Below the pieces are notes generated by a model. It saw only the letters and a program-made list of their open reading frames with translations, was not told where the DNA came from and searched no databases. Position numbers and translations under genes: made by a program. DNA of 46,005 nt, taken from the NCBI GenBank assembly GCA_016793925.1, contig JAEULH010000101.1:1-46005 (forward strand), in the 5' to 3' direction. The number at the start of each line of letters is the position of its first letter. Within the stretch, counting starts at the first letter, position 1. The stretch is from Rhodospirillales bacterium (GTDB taxonomy: Bacteria; Pseudomonadota; Alphaproteobacteria; Rhodospirillales; Defluviicoccaceae). This document shows, in pieces, positions 15,723 to 26,567 of the stretch.

Positions 15723-17237
15723 CTACTTGGCGTTGTCGATGCGCAGGGCGATGAAGCGCATGCCGCCCTGACCTTCGACAAGCAGAAGGACGGTCTTGCG
15801 CCCGGCCGACTGCGCCGCCTTGATCTTGGACGAGATGTCGTCGGGCTTGGTCACCTCTTCCTGGCTCAGTTCGACGATGACGTCGCCGACGCGCAGGCCC
15901 TTCTCGGCGGCAGCGCCCGCCGCGTCGACGGCGGTAACGACGACCCCGTTCGTCCCGGCCGCGATGTCATAGCGCTCGCGCGCGGCATCGTCGATGCTCG
16001 AAACGGAGAAGCCGAGGCTTTCGATTTTTTCGCTCTCGGTTTCGCGCTGGTCGCCCGAACCCTCCGCTTCGGCCATCTTGGCCTCGCCTTCATCCAGCGC
16101 GGCGACCTTGACGTCGAGGGTCTGCTCCTTGCCGTCGCGCCAGACCTTGACCGGAACCGTCTGGCCGACATCGGTGTCGGCGACGATACGCGGCAGGCTG
16201 CGCATCTCGTCGACGGCGCGGCCGGAGAATTCGACGATGACGTCGCCGGCGCGGATATCGGCCGCCGCCGCCGGCCCGTCGTCGATAACGCTTGCGACCA
16301 GCGCTCCCTTCGGTTTCTCCAGGCCCAGCGTGTCGGCGATTTCCGGCGTCACCTCCTGGATGCGCACGCCGATCCAGCCGCGCTTGACCTCGCCCGTGTC
16401 GATGAGCTGGCGGACGATCGGGCGGACGATATTGCTGGGAATGGCGAAACCGATGCCGATGCTGCCGCCCGAGGGCGAATAGATGGCGGTGTTGACGCCG
16501 ATCACCTGTCCGTCGAGGTTGAACATCGGCCCGCCGGAGTTGCCCCTGTTGATCGAGGCGTCGGTCTGGAGGAAATCGTCGTACGGGCCGGAGTTGATGT
16601 CGCGGTTGCGCGCCGAGATGATCCCCGCCGTCACCGTCCCGCCGAAGCCGAAGGGGTTGCCGATCGCCACCACCCAGTCGCCCACGCGCAGGTTATCGGA
16701 ATCGCCGAAGGCGACGGCGGGCAGCGTGATCGGCGAGTCGACCTTGAGGACGGCGACGTCGGTCTTGGGATCGCGACCGATGAGCTTCGCGGGCAGGCGG
16801 GTATCGTCATGCAGGATGACCGTGATCTCGTCGGCGTCCTGAATGACGTGATTGTTGGTCACGACATAGCCGCTGGGATCGACGATGAAGCCGGATCCCA
16901 GCGAGGTCGCGCGTCGTTGCTGTGGATGCGGCTGGTTGCGCTCAAAGAACTCCTTGAAAAATTCCTCGAACGGAGAGCCCGGCGGGAAGTTGGGCATCTC
17001 GATGCCGGGACGACCCTCCAGCGATTGCGTCGTCGAGATGTTGACGACAGCGGGAAGCAGGGCATCGGCGAGGTCGGCAAAGCTCTCCGGATGCTCCTTG
17101 GCCTGCGCCGGGGTCGTGGCGATGAGGACCAGCAGCGACAGGATCAGCGTGCATGCCGCCGTCTGCGCCGCTGCGAGGAGGCGCAACGGCGCCGGATAGG
17201 TCGCAGGGTTCACCCGTTGGGGGAGTGCTGTCTTCAT
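15723..17237 (-). CDS. degP: Periplasmic serine protease, DegP/HtrA (Do) family
   Basis: A 504-residue periplasmic protease-chaperone that degrades misfolded envelope proteins. The signal region ends near ATTPAQA (about residue 46). The trypsin-like domain has the triad His130 (VVTNNHVI), Asp160 (PKTDVAVLKVD) and Ser234 (INRGNSGGPMFN), all intact. Two PDZ domains follow at roughly 285-375 and 405-495, separated by an acidic linker (EGEAKMAEAEGSGDQ) that is longer than usual. It lies 112 nt after hflC on the same strand; hflKC-degP is a common alphaproteobacterial arrangement for envelope quality control. Confidence 0.96.
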   Translation of the reverse strand: MKTALPQRVNPATYPAPLRLLAAAQTAACTLILSLLVLIATTPAQAKEHPESFADLADALLPAVVNISTTQSLEGRPGIEMPNFPPGSPFEEFFKEFFERNQPHPQQRRATSLGSGFIVDPSGYVVTNNHVIQDADEITVILHDDTRLPAKLIGRDPKTDVAVLKVDSPITLPAVAFGDSDNLRVGDWVVAIGNPFGFGGTVTAGIISARNRDINSGPYDDFLQTDASINRGNSGGPMFNLDGQVIGVNTAIYSPSGGSIGIGFAIPSNIVRPIVRQLIDTGEVKRGWIGVRIQEVTPEIADTLGLEKPKGALVASVIDDGPAAAADIRAGDVIVEFSGRAVDEMRSLPRIVADTDVGQTVPVKVWRDGKEQTLDVKVAALDEGEAKMAEAEGSGDQRETESEKIESLGFSVSSIDDAARERYDIAAGTNGVVVTAVDAAGAAAEKGLRVGDVIVELSQEEVTKPDDISSKIKAAQSAGRKTVLLLVEGQGGMRFIALRIDNAK

Positions 17238-17349
17238 CGTTCGATCCCGTTACGACTTCGTGTCACGTTGTTGACGATCGGGTTGCCTGGCGCCGCCGCC
17301 GTGCGACCGGGCACAACGCTTCCGGTCGCAGGTCCGGCCTTGGGCGATG

Positions 17350-18243
17350 CTATTTGGCCGGCGCCGCCGGCGTCGGCGGCTGACCATTCTCCATGCGGAA
17401 GAAGCGGAAGAAATCGGAATCCGGGCTCAGGACCATGGTGCGGCCCTCGCCGCCAAGTGCGGCGTACGCTTCCAGCGAGCGGAAGAAATCGAAAAACTGC
17501 GGATCCTGGCCGTATGACTCGTTGAGCACCCGCGTCCGCTCGGCGTCGCCCTGGCCTCGGAGCGTCTGCGATTGCCGCGTCGCCTCGGCGATGATGACCG
17601 TCCGTTCGCGGTCCGCTTCCGCCTCGATCTTGGCTTTCAGCTCCTCGCCCTCGGCGCGAAGCTGTGCGGCCTGGGCAACGCGGGCGGAGCGCATCCGATT
17701 GTACACCGCCTGGCTGGTCGCCTCGGGCAGGTCCGTCCGACCGAGACGGACGTCGATCACGTCGACGCCGAAGTCGAGCGCCTGTTTGCGCAAATCGTCG
17801 GCGATCCGGTTCATGATGTCGGCGCGCTTGGTCGACAGCATGTCCGCCAGCGAGACCCGCGCCACCTCCGTGCGGACGACCGAGTTCATCCGGTTCTCGA
17901 AAATGTTGTCGAAATTCGCGCTCGTGGTGGCCCTCTGCCTGAACTTCAGCGGGTCGAGGATGCGGTAACGAGCGAACGCGTCGACGTTGATGCGCTTCTG
18001 GTCGGACAGCAGCACTTCCTGCGGCTTCGGATCCAGAGCGACGATGCGCTTCTCGAAATACTCGACATTCTGGATGAACGGCAGCTTGACCTTCAGCCCC
18101 GGTTCCCGCTCGACCCGGATCGGCTTGCCGAATTGGAGCACCAGCGCCTGCTGCGTCTGATGCACCGTGAACAGAGCGCTGAAGGCGACGACACCGACAA
18201 CGATGATAATCCCACCGATGATTGCAAGGGTGCTGCGGTTCAC
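17350..18243 (-). CDS. hflC: HflC, FtsH-modulating membrane protein
   Basis: A 297-residue SPFH/band-7 protein that forms the HflKC cage around the FtsH protease. One N-terminal membrane anchor (about residues 6-26) is followed by the band-7 domain starting VHQTQQALVLQFGKPIRV. A long Ala/Glu/Arg-rich coiled-coil helix follows (QLRAEGEELKAKIEAEADRE), then the family segment FFDFFRSLEAYA near the C-terminus. The start is GTG, overlapping the hflK stop as GTGA, with GGGGAG eight bases upstream in the hflK tail. The pair is therefore translationally coupled. Confidence 0.95.
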   Translation of the reverse strand: MNRSTLAIIGGIIIVVGVVAFSALFTVHQTQQALVLQFGKPIRVEREPGLKVKLPFIQNVEYFEKRIVALDPKPQEVLLSDQKRINVDAFARYRILDPLKFRQRATTSANFDNIFENRMNSVVRTEVARVSLADMLSTKRADIMNRIADDLRKQALDFGVDVIDVRLGRTDLPEATSQAVYNRMRSARVAQAAQLRAEGEELKAKIEAEADRERTVIIAEATRQSQTLRGQGDAERTRVLNESYGQDPQFFDFFRSLEAYAALGGEGRTMVLSPDSDFFRFFRMENGQPPTPAAPAK

Positions 18244-19340
18244 TGCTTGGGCTCCCCGGCCCGGTCCCGCTTCTGCAGCTCGCTGAGCGGCAGGTACGGA
18301 ACGATGCCTTGCCCGTTCGCGGACTTGTCGATGACGAACGTCTTCGTGCTGCCGAGCAGATCCTGCATCCGCTCGAGATAGAGACGCCGCGTCGTCACAT
18401 CCTTCCCGGTTCGATACGCATCGAGCACCGAGTTGAATCGGCTCGCCTCGCCCTCCGCTTCGCGGGTGACCTGTTCGCGGTAGGCGTTACCGGCCTGGAC
18501 GATCCGCTCGGCCTCGCCGTTGGCGCGCGGGACGATGTCGTTCCGGTAGGCCATGGCCTCGTTCACCGAGCGTTCCTTGTCCTGGCGGGCGCGCTGCACG
18601 TCGTTGAAGGAGTCGATGACCTCGGTCGGCGGATCGACCTTGAGCTGCTTGACCTCGGCGATGAGAACGCCGGCGCCGATCTGATCGAGGATTTCCTGAA
18701 GCAGGTCGCGCGTCTGATTGTCGACCTGCTGGCGACGAATGGTCAGCGCGTCTTCGAGCAGCGTCTGGCCCATGACCTCCCGGATCGCGCTCTCCGCGGC
18801 GAGCTTCACCGTCTGTTCCGGGTCGCGAATATTGAAGAGGAAGTCGGCCGGCTTGCTGATCCGCCACTGAACGATGAAGTCGACATCGATGATGTTCTGG
18901 TCCTCGGTCAGCATCAGGCTTTCCTGCGTGACATCGCGGGCGCCGCTGCGGCTGCCCTCGCCGGGCGCACGAAAGCCGATGTTGATCTGGTTCAACCGCT
19001 CCACGTTCGGTGTCAGCACCTCGCCGACCGGCGCCGGGAACCACAAGTGCAGGCCGGGCTGTGTCATCGCGTAGTAGCGGCCGAACAACAACTCGACGCC
19101 CTGCTCGCCCGGCTGGACCCGATAGAAGCCGGTGAGGAGCCAAATCACCAGGATCCCAAGCAGGACGATAATAATGCCTCGGCCGCCACCGAACCCGCCG
19201 GGGAGCACGCTCTTGAACCGCTCCTGACTGCGGCGGAGCATGTCTTCGATATTCGGCGGAGGCGATCCTGATGGGCCGTTGCCCCACGGACCGCCGCCGC
19301 CCCCGCCGCCCCAGGGGCCGCGGTTCGGGTTCCAAGCCAT
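18240..19340 (-). CDS. hflK: HflK, FtsH-modulating membrane protein
   Basis: A 366-residue partner of HflC. The Gly/Trp/Pro-rich cytoplasmic N-terminus (MAWNPNRGPWGGGGGGG) is a hallmark of HflK. One membrane helix follows at about 58-77 (IIIVLLGILVIWLLTGFY). The SPFH domain starts VQPGEQGVELLFGRY, then comes a long coiled coil. The ATG at 19340 is chosen because the Gly-rich motif begins there and CAGGAG lies upstream; a longer frame to 19427 is not family-like. A good sigma-70-type promoter lies about 105 bases upstream. It is divergent from mrp. Confidence 0.95.
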   Translation of the reverse strand: MAWNPNRGPWGGGGGGGPWGNGPSGSPPPNIEDMLRRSQERFKSVLPGGFGGGRGIIIVLLGILVIWLLTGFYRVQPGEQGVELLFGRYYAMTQPGLHLWFPAPVGEVLTPNVERLNQINIGFRAPGEGSRSGARDVTQESLMLTEDQNIIDVDFIVQWRISKPADFLFNIRDPEQTVKLAAESAIREVMGQTLLEDALTIRRQQVDNQTRDLLQEILDQIGAGVLIAEVKQLKVDPPTEVIDSFNDVQRARQDKERSVNEAMAYRNDIVPRANGEAERIVQAGNAYREQVTREAEGEASRFNSVLDAYRTGKDVTTRRLYLERMQDLLGSTKTFVIDKSANGQGIVPYLPLSELQKRDRAGEPKQ

Positions 19341-19444
19341 ACCGTCAGAAAGCTCCTGATAATTTCGACAACGCGGCCGCTGCGGGCATGCCGCCGCGCG
19401 ACTTTCGCGAGCGCGGACGCGGACCACATATGGAGTTGAACTTC

Positions 19445-19474
19445 CTTATAGGCTACCCCCGCCCATGGTGTAAA
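19445..19474 (-). promoter_or_regulatory. Probable sigma-70 promoter of hflK-hflC
   Basis: On the minus strand TTTACA (19474-19469) is followed after 18 bases by TATAAG (19450-19445). Each hexamer is one base from consensus. The predicted transcript start, near 19438, lies about 100 bases before the hflK ATG. This is the most AT-rich part of the hflK-mrp divergent gap. No heat-shock type (CTTGAA/CCCCAT) element was seen. Confidence 0.5.
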
Positions 19475-19527
19475 CAGACCGGCGGAGAGATTGCGACGCA
19501 ACATCAACAACCGGAAGAGAGCGCGAC

Positions 19528-20652
19528 ATGCCCGAAGTCACCGAACAGCAGATCCTCGATGCGCTGCGCTGCGTCATCGATCCGGAGCGCCACGGCAACA
19601 TCGTCGATCTTGGGATGGTGCAGGGCGTTCGCATCAAAAGCGGCCACGTCGCGCTTTCGCTGGAGGTGGATCCGCAACGCGGCCCCCACCTTGAGCCGCT
19701 TCGCAAACAGGTCGAGAGCCTGGTGCACAAGCTGCCGGGCGTGCTGTCCGCAAGCGTGGTGCTCACCGCCGAGCGGGCGCCGCGACCGCCGGTCCAGGAG
19801 GGCGGCCGCCCGACCGCCGGCGGCCGCTCGCACCAGGCGCCCGAGCTTCTGCCCGAAGTCAAGGCGATCGTGGCGGTCGCCTCGGGCAAGGGCGGCGTCG
19901 GAAAATCGACGACGGCCGTCAACCTCGCCGTCGCCTTGGCCAGACTGGGCAAGCGCACCGGCCTGCTCGACGCCGACATCTACGGGCCGTCGATGCGCCG
20001 GCTGCTCGGCATCGCCGGTCAGCCCGTTTCCAGCGACGGGTCGAGACTCGATCCGATGGAGCGCCACGGGGTCAAAAGCATGTCGATGGCGTTCCTCGTC
20101 GAGGAGGAGACGCCGATCGTCTGGCGCGGGCCGATGGTGCAATCGGCGCTGGAGCAGATGATGCGCGATGTCGCCTGGGGCGACCTCGACGTGCTGATCG
20201 TCGACATGCCGCCCGGCACCGGCGACACGCAGTTGACGATGGCCCAGCGCGTGCCGCTGGCCGGCGCGATCATCGTCTCGACGCCGCAGGACATCGCCCT
20301 GATCGATGCGCGCAAGGGCCTCAACATGTTCCGCAAGGTCGACGTTCCGGTTCTCGGCCTGATCGAGAACATGAGCTACTTCCTCTGCCCGAAATGCGGG
20401 GAGCGCACGGAAATCTTCGGCCACGGTGGCGCTCGGCGGGAGGCCGAGGCGCTGGCGATGGACTTCCTTGGCGAGGTTCCGCTGGATGTCGCGATCCGCG
20501 AGACGTCGGACGCGGGCATGCCGATCGTCGCCGCCGAGCCCGAGGGCCCGCACGCGCAGACGTTTCTGGCCATCGCCGAAGCGGTCTGGGCCAAGGTCGA
20601 GCAAAGCCTGAGCCGACGCGCCGCCAGCGCCCCGCGCATCGTCGTCACCTAG
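19528..20652 (+). CDS. mrp: Mrp/ApbC-type iron-sulfur carrier P-loop ATPase
   Basis: A 374-residue cytosolic Fe-S cluster carrier. An N-terminal MIP18/DUF59 domain (residues 1-85) contains VIDPERHGNIVDLGMV. It is joined by a Pro/Gly-rich linker to a ParA/MinD-type ATPase domain. The deviant Walker A, ASGKGGVGKS, is at about 118-127. DADIYGPSMRRLLG and VDMPPGTGDTQLT follow. The cluster-bridging pair is CPKC (Cys287, Cys290). All key residues are present. It is divergent from hflK and converges on the lipase gene. Confidence 0.95.
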   Translation: MPEVTEQQILDALRCVIDPERHGNIVDLGMVQGVRIKSGHVALSLEVDPQRGPHLEPLRKQVESLVHKLPGVLSASVVLTAERAPRPPVQEGGRPTAGGRSHQAPELLPEVKAIVAVASGKGGVGKSTTAVNLAVALARLGKRTGLLDADIYGPSMRRLLGIAGQPVSSDGSRLDPMERHGVKSMSMAFLVEEETPIVWRGPMVQSALEQMMRDVAWGDLDVLIVDMPPGTGDTQLTMAQRVPLAGAIIVSTPQDIALIDARKGLNMFRKVDVPVLGLIENMSYFLCPKCGERTEIFGHGGARREAEALAMDFLGEVPLDVAIRETSDAGMPIVAAEPEGPHAQTFLAIAEAVWAKVEQSLSRRAASAPRIVVT

Positions 20653-20709
20653 GGCAGGATTTCGCCCGGCGCCGCGGCGGCACCGGCGGAGAGCAGTGCG
20701 GCGAAGCCG

Positions 20710-20727
20710 GCTCAGCGGTTGCTGAGC
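20710..20727. repeat. Inverted repeat GCTCAGC-N4-GCTGAGC
   Basis: A perfect 7-bp hairpin in the 114-base gap between the convergent mrp and lipase genes. There is no T-run on either strand. It may still act as a transcript-end structure, but it is not a canonical terminator. Confidence 0.4.
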
Positions 20728-20766
20728 AGCTCGCCGCCGTCAAGGCGTTCGTGCGCCAGTCGAGCC

Positions 20767-22092
20767 CTACAAGATGAAGTCGCCGGCTACCCAGTGGCCG
20801 GGTGTCGTCGCACCGTCCTTGACCAGGATCTCCATCTCCGCCGTCGCCTTGTTGGCGTCGGTGTTGGCCTGGACCAGCGTGTTCGCGCCCGAAGCCAGCA
20901 CGTGCACCTGCCCGGCCCCGCTGAATGCGGCGGCGCCCTTGAAGACGAAGGCCTGGTTGCCGGCTTTGGTGGTGTTGGCGTCGATCGTCGAGAGGTCGAT
21001 GCGGTCGCCCGCGGCCGCTCCGACGCCGACGAAGTCGCTGATCACGTCGCGGAGCGTCGCCCCCGGCTTGGAGTCTCCAGGTGCGTTGTAATCGAAGCGG
21101 TCGTCACCGCTTCCGCCGGTGAGCTGATCTCGCCCTTTGCCGCCGCTCAGCACGTCATCGCCGCCGGCGCCGTTCAAAACATCGCTGCCGGCGCCGCCGT
21201 CAAGAAGATCATGCCCCTCCCTTCCCCTGAGCACGTCGCTTCCACCGAGGCCCAGGACGAGCCTGTCCGGATCCTTCACCTGATAGACATCATTGCGCGG
21301 GCTGCCGTCGTCTGCGTCGAGCACCACCGCCACGGTCTTGACCGCAGTATCGGCGTAGAGCGGCGAATTCGCGACCGCCTCAACGCTGAGACGGTAGCGC
21401 TCAACGTCGTGCTCGGTCACCCGGGACGGGTCGCTCCATTGGTTCGCCAAGTCGGCAAGACTGCCGGCGTTCTCGACGTTGGGGAGCTGGATCAGCGCCG
21501 TCGAGCCGTGCGCGGTGAGCCGGTCGAGCATGGGGTCGGTCGGCACCGGGTCGCCGCTGTGGTAGACGTTGACGATGCTGCGGCTATCCGAACTCGTGTT
21601 GTCGACGTCGGTGCCCGGCGCACCGAAGGTCATCAACCGCCAGGTGACACCGCCATCGACATCACCCAGGTCATTTTTAGCTGCGGTGCGCATGACCATC
21701 GCCCCGCCGAGGCTTTGACCGGTCATCTCCACAGTGGCGAGGTCGTGGCTGGCGATATAGTCGAAGCTGGAGTCGATCAAAGGCTTGAGGTTGTCGTAAT
21801 AGTCTTTCTGATCGAGCGCGGTTTTCAGCAAATCGCCCGTATTGTTGCTGCCGCGAAAGACCAAGGCAAAGGTGTCACCATTGATGGCGGCGTAGCCGTC
21901 CGAGCTGCGATTCTCGTAGTAGCCTTTAGCGTCGAAGAAGCGATCCGGCAGACCGAGGTCATCGGCTCCCAAGGCGCGCCAGCCGCTGTCGCCGAAGAGC
22001 GCATCCAGGCTTTTGCCTTCATCGTAAGCAAAATCGGCGAGTAGCGCCATCTCACTCGCCGCCGCCGGAGGCACCGACCGGAAGATCGCCAC
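20767..22092 (-). CDS. Secreted class 3 lipase with RTX calcium-binding repeats
   Basis: A 441-residue protein in two parts. Residues 1-255 are a class 3 lipase-like alpha/beta hydrolase: nucleophile Ser127 in MTGQSLGGAM, probable Asp181 (YHSGDPVP) and His228 (TEHDVERY). Residues about 280-335 are nonapeptide RTX repeats (GGSDVLRGREGHDLL, GGAGSDVL, GGDDVLSGG, GGSGDDRF), which bind calcium. A serralysin-type C-terminal domain then ends in the uncleaved export signal region AGDFIL. There is no N-terminal signal peptide. This implies type I secretion, but no ABC/HlyD exporter genes are in the window. The start is GTG at 22092; Met15 at 22050 is an alternative. Confidence 0.9.
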   Translation of the reverse strand: MAIFRSVPPAAASEMALLADFAYDEGKSLDALFGDSGWRALGADDLGLPDRFFDAKGYYENRSSDGYAAINGDTFALVFRGSNNTGDLLKTALDQKDYYDNLKPLIDSSFDYIASHDLATVEMTGQSLGGAMVMRTAAKNDLGDVDGGVTWRLMTFGAPGTDVDNTSSDSRSIVNVYHSGDPVPTDPMLDRLTAHGSTALIQLPNVENAGSLADLANQWSDPSRVTEHDVERYRLSVEAVANSPLYADTAVKTVAVVLDADDGSPRNDVYQVKDPDRLVLGLGGSDVLRGREGHDLLDGGAGSDVLNGAGGDDVLSGGKGRDQLTGGSGDDRFDYNAPGDSKPGATLRDVISDFVGVGAAAGDRIDLSTIDANTTKAGNQAFVFKGAAAFSGAGQVHVLASGANTLVQANTDANKATAEMEILVKDGATTPGHWVAGDFIL

Positions 22093-22588
22093 TTCTCGTT
22101 TCCCACGCCTCGTCTACATGAACAAAGTATAATCCGATTGCCTGCCGAAGTAGAGCATAAAACGAGGGCGGTGATACCGGTGTCCCAGCCATGACCGCAA
22201 TAGACAACCGCCTGCGCTTCTGTCGCTTGCGCCTCCACTACTGTCGCTTGCGCCTTCACTACTGTAGCTTCGCCCCGCGCGACCGGAGCCGCAGAGCTTT
22301 CGCGGATTCGACGAAGCGGCGAGCCCTGGCCGCGGTTGCCAAAGCGGATGAAACCCTCGTCCATGTCGACGTCGGCGCCAGCGTTCTCGAGCAAGGGCAT
22401 GGTCGCGGCATTGCAGGCAACGTGCGTCACCGGCTCTCAGCCGACTGTCCGCACCACGGTGGGACGATCCATGAGCGGTGCGACGTGCGCTTTCCGGAGC
22501 TCGCGGGTGCGAGCGGGAAGAAGGGCCAGATCGACGCGGACGCTCTAAGGTTCGTGCCGACCGGCGCCACGGCCGGTCGCGGGCAGTT
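22093..22588. other. Gene-free stretch between the RTX lipase and kdsA
   Basis: About 500 bases with no gene I can support. The part next to the lipase (22115-22165) is AT-rich and contains a TATACT on the minus strand that could be the lipase -10 box; no good -35 accompanies it. A 21-bp tandem repeat lies at 22220-22275. One minus-strand frame stays open through the repeat (its peptide includes the seven-residue periodicity TVVKAQATVVEAQA) but runs into the lipase gene without its own stop and has no ribosome site. It may be the remains of a lost gene. Confidence 0.5.
22220..22275. repeat. 21-bp tandem repeat (two full copies plus a partial)
   Basis: Copy 1 (22220-22240) and copy 2 (22241-22261) differ at one base. 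A degenerate partial third copy starts at 22262, and a weak partial precedes copy 1. The 21-bp period is a multiple of three, so one minus-strand frame reads as a repeated heptapeptide (AQATVVE/K). This suggests the stretch once was, or still is, coding. Confidence 0.7.
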
Positions 22589-23434
22589 TCAGGAGAGCTT
22601 GACCGGGCGCCGCTTGGCCAGCCGGTCGAATTCGACGAGGGTCTCGACGACGCCCGGCAGGTCGCGGAAGGCAATCATGTTCGGCCCGTCGCTGGGCGCG
22701 TGGTCGGGGTCGGGATGGGACTCGATGAACACGGCCGCGACGCCGACCGAGACGGCCGCGCGCGCCAGGACCGGCGCGAACTCCCTCTGGCCGCCGGACG
22801 CCGTGCCCTTGCCGCCCGGTTGCTGAACCGAATGGGTCGCGTCGAACACCACCGGGCAGCCGGTCTGGGCCAGGATCGGCAGCGCCCGCATGTCGCTGAC
22901 CAGGGTGTTGTAACCGAAGCTGGCTCCGCGCTCGCAGACCATGACGTTGTCGTTGCCGGCGCCGCGGATCTTGTCGACGACGTTGGCCATGTCCCACGGC
23001 GCCAGGAACTGGCCCTTCTTGACGTTGATCGCCCGCCCGGTTTTCGCCGCGGCAACGAGCAGGTCCGTTTGCCGGCAGAGGAACGCCGGGATCTGCAGCA
23101 CATCGACCGCCTCGGCGACCGCGGCGCACTGGCTCGGTTCGTGAACGTCGGTGATGACCGGTACGCCGACCGTCTCGCGGATTTCGGCGAACACCGGCAA
23201 AGCGCCGCCCATGCCGACCCCGCGGGCGCCGCCCAGGCTGGTCCGGTTGGCCTTGTCGAACGAGGTCTTGTAGATCAGCCCGACGCCCAGCGACGACGTC
23301 ATTTCGGCCAGGGCATGCGCCGTCTCAAGCGCATGCGCGCGGCTCTCCATGACGCAGGGCCCGGCGATCAGCACCAGCGGCAGGTCGTTGCCGATGTTCA
23401 GGCCGGCGACGGAAACGTGATGGGGGGCGGTCAT
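22589..23434 (-). CDS. kdsA: 2-dehydro-3-deoxyphosphooctonate aldolase (KDO-8-phosphate synthase)
   Basis: A 281-residue enzyme condensing arabinose 5-phosphate with phosphoenolpyruvate to make KDO-8-phosphate for the lipopolysaccharide inner core. The family segments are present: LVLIAGPCVMES, YKTSFDKANRTSL, VPVITDVHEP, QIPAFLCRQTDLL, NVKKGQFLAPWDM and VVFDATHSVQQPGG. The cysteine in IAGPCV suggests the metal-dependent class may be possible, but I cannot assign the class. The ATG at 23434 has AAGGAG nine bases upstream; longer readings of the frame overlap pyrG and are rejected. It is last of tpiA-secG-pyrG-kdsA, 20 nt after pyrG. Confidence 0.96.
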   Translation of the reverse strand: MTAPHHVSVAGLNIGNDLPLVLIAGPCVMESRAHALETAHALAEMTSSLGVGLIYKTSFDKANRTSLGGARGVGMGGALPVFAEIRETVGVPVITDVHEPSQCAAVAEAVDVLQIPAFLCRQTDLLVAAAKTGRAINVKKGQFLAPWDMANVVDKIRGAGNDNVMVCERGASFGYNTLVSDMRALPILAQTGCPVVFDATHSVQQPGGKGTASGGQREFAPVLARAAVSVGVAAVFIESHPDPDHAPSDGPNMIAFRDLPGVVETLVEFDRLAKRRPVKLS

Positions 23435-23454
23435 CGCAGAAGGCTCCTTGCGCG

Positions 23455-25540
<2,086 letters not shown>

Positions 25541-25555
25541 GAAGGCTCCGGCCGA

Positions 25556-26311
25556 TCAGGGACAGCTTTGCGCGATGGTCCAGAAATCGTCGGCCTTCAG
25601 CGCAGCGCCGCCGATCAGGCCGCCGTCGATATCGGCCTGGGACAACAGGTCGGCCGCGTTCTTGGCGTTCATCGAGCCGCCGTAGAGGATGCGCATGCCG
25701 TTCGCGGCCGCTTCGCCGAGCTTGCCGCGCAACTCGCTGCGGATCGCCGCGTGAACTTCCTGCGCCTGGTCCGGTGTCGCCGTCCGCCCCGTCCCGATGG
25801 CCCACACCGGCTCGTAGGCGATGACCGTGTTTTCCGCCGTTGCGCCGTCGGGGAGCGAGCCCTGCACCTGTGTCCGGTTGACCTCCAGGGTCTTCCCGGC
25901 ATCGCGCTCGTCCAGGGTCTCGCCGATGCAGACGATCACCATCAGCCCGGCGGCCAGCGCCGCCTCGGCCTTGGCCTTCACCACCGCATCGGTCTCGGCG
26001 TGGTTGGTCCGCCGCTCCGAGTGGCCGACGATGACCGCGGCGCAACCGAGGTCCTTGAGCATCCAGGCGCTCGTGTCGCCGGTATGCGCTCCCTTTTCCG
26101 CGGCGTGGCAGTCCTGACCGCCGACGGCGATGCCGCTGCCGGCGACCGCGTCGAGGACACCCTTGAGCAGAGTGAACGGCGGGCAGACCAGCATGTCGCA
26201 CTTGACCGAGCCGCTCTTCATCCTGGACGCGAGGTCCGCGGCAAGGGCGGTCCCGTCCGCCTGCAGGCAATTCATCTTCCAGTTGCCGGCGATCAGAATG
26301 CGGCGGCTCAT
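25556..26311 (-). CDS. tpiA: Triosephosphate isomerase
   Basis: A 251-residue TIM-barrel enzyme interconverting dihydroxyacetone phosphate and glyceraldehyde 3-phosphate. All catalytic residues are visible: Lys in the N-terminal GNWKMN, His in VGHSERR, and Glu in [10 protein letters not shown]. The phosphate-binding YGGSM and GGALK loops follow. Length is standard. It heads the leftward cluster and is divergent from ppiD across a 256-base gap. Confidence 0.97.
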   Translation of the reverse strand: MSRRILIAGNWKMNCLQADGTALAADLASRMKSGSVKCDMLVCPPFTLLKGVLDAVAGSGIAVGGQDCHAAEKGAHTGDTSAWMLKDLGCAAVIVGHSERRTNHAETDAVVKAKAEAALAAGLMVIVCIGETLDERDAGKTLEVNRTQVQGSLPDGATAENTVIAYEPVWAIGTGRTATPDQAQEVHAAIRSELRGKLGEAAANGMRILYGGSMNAKNAADLLSQADIDGGLIGGAALKADDFWTIAQSCP

Positions 26312-26567
26312 GCTTCCCTCCCCGTGATGGCTGGCCCGCAGGCTGCGATTGGCCGTTTTCTTAGCACAGCGTCGCCGGCGGTCAAACCGATACCTCCGCG
26401 CATTACAGGCGACGGCGGGCCGGCGCCGCCGATCTTTCCTTTGGCTTGCCGCCCTTTCGCCGCAACTCTATGATCCGGCTGCGTTGCAGGAGCCCTTGAA
26501 ACGCGCGCTCCTCTCGAACGCCGCGCCGGCGCCGCCATTCCGCTCCAGACCGTCCGAACGAGGCCAC

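Noticed and set aside
14775-17525. A 916-codon open frame on the plus strand
   Set aside because: It lies opposite DUF1015 and degP, which have complete family motifs. Long antisense frames are expected in GC-rich DNA, and its peptide is Arg/Asp/Gly-rich without domain features.
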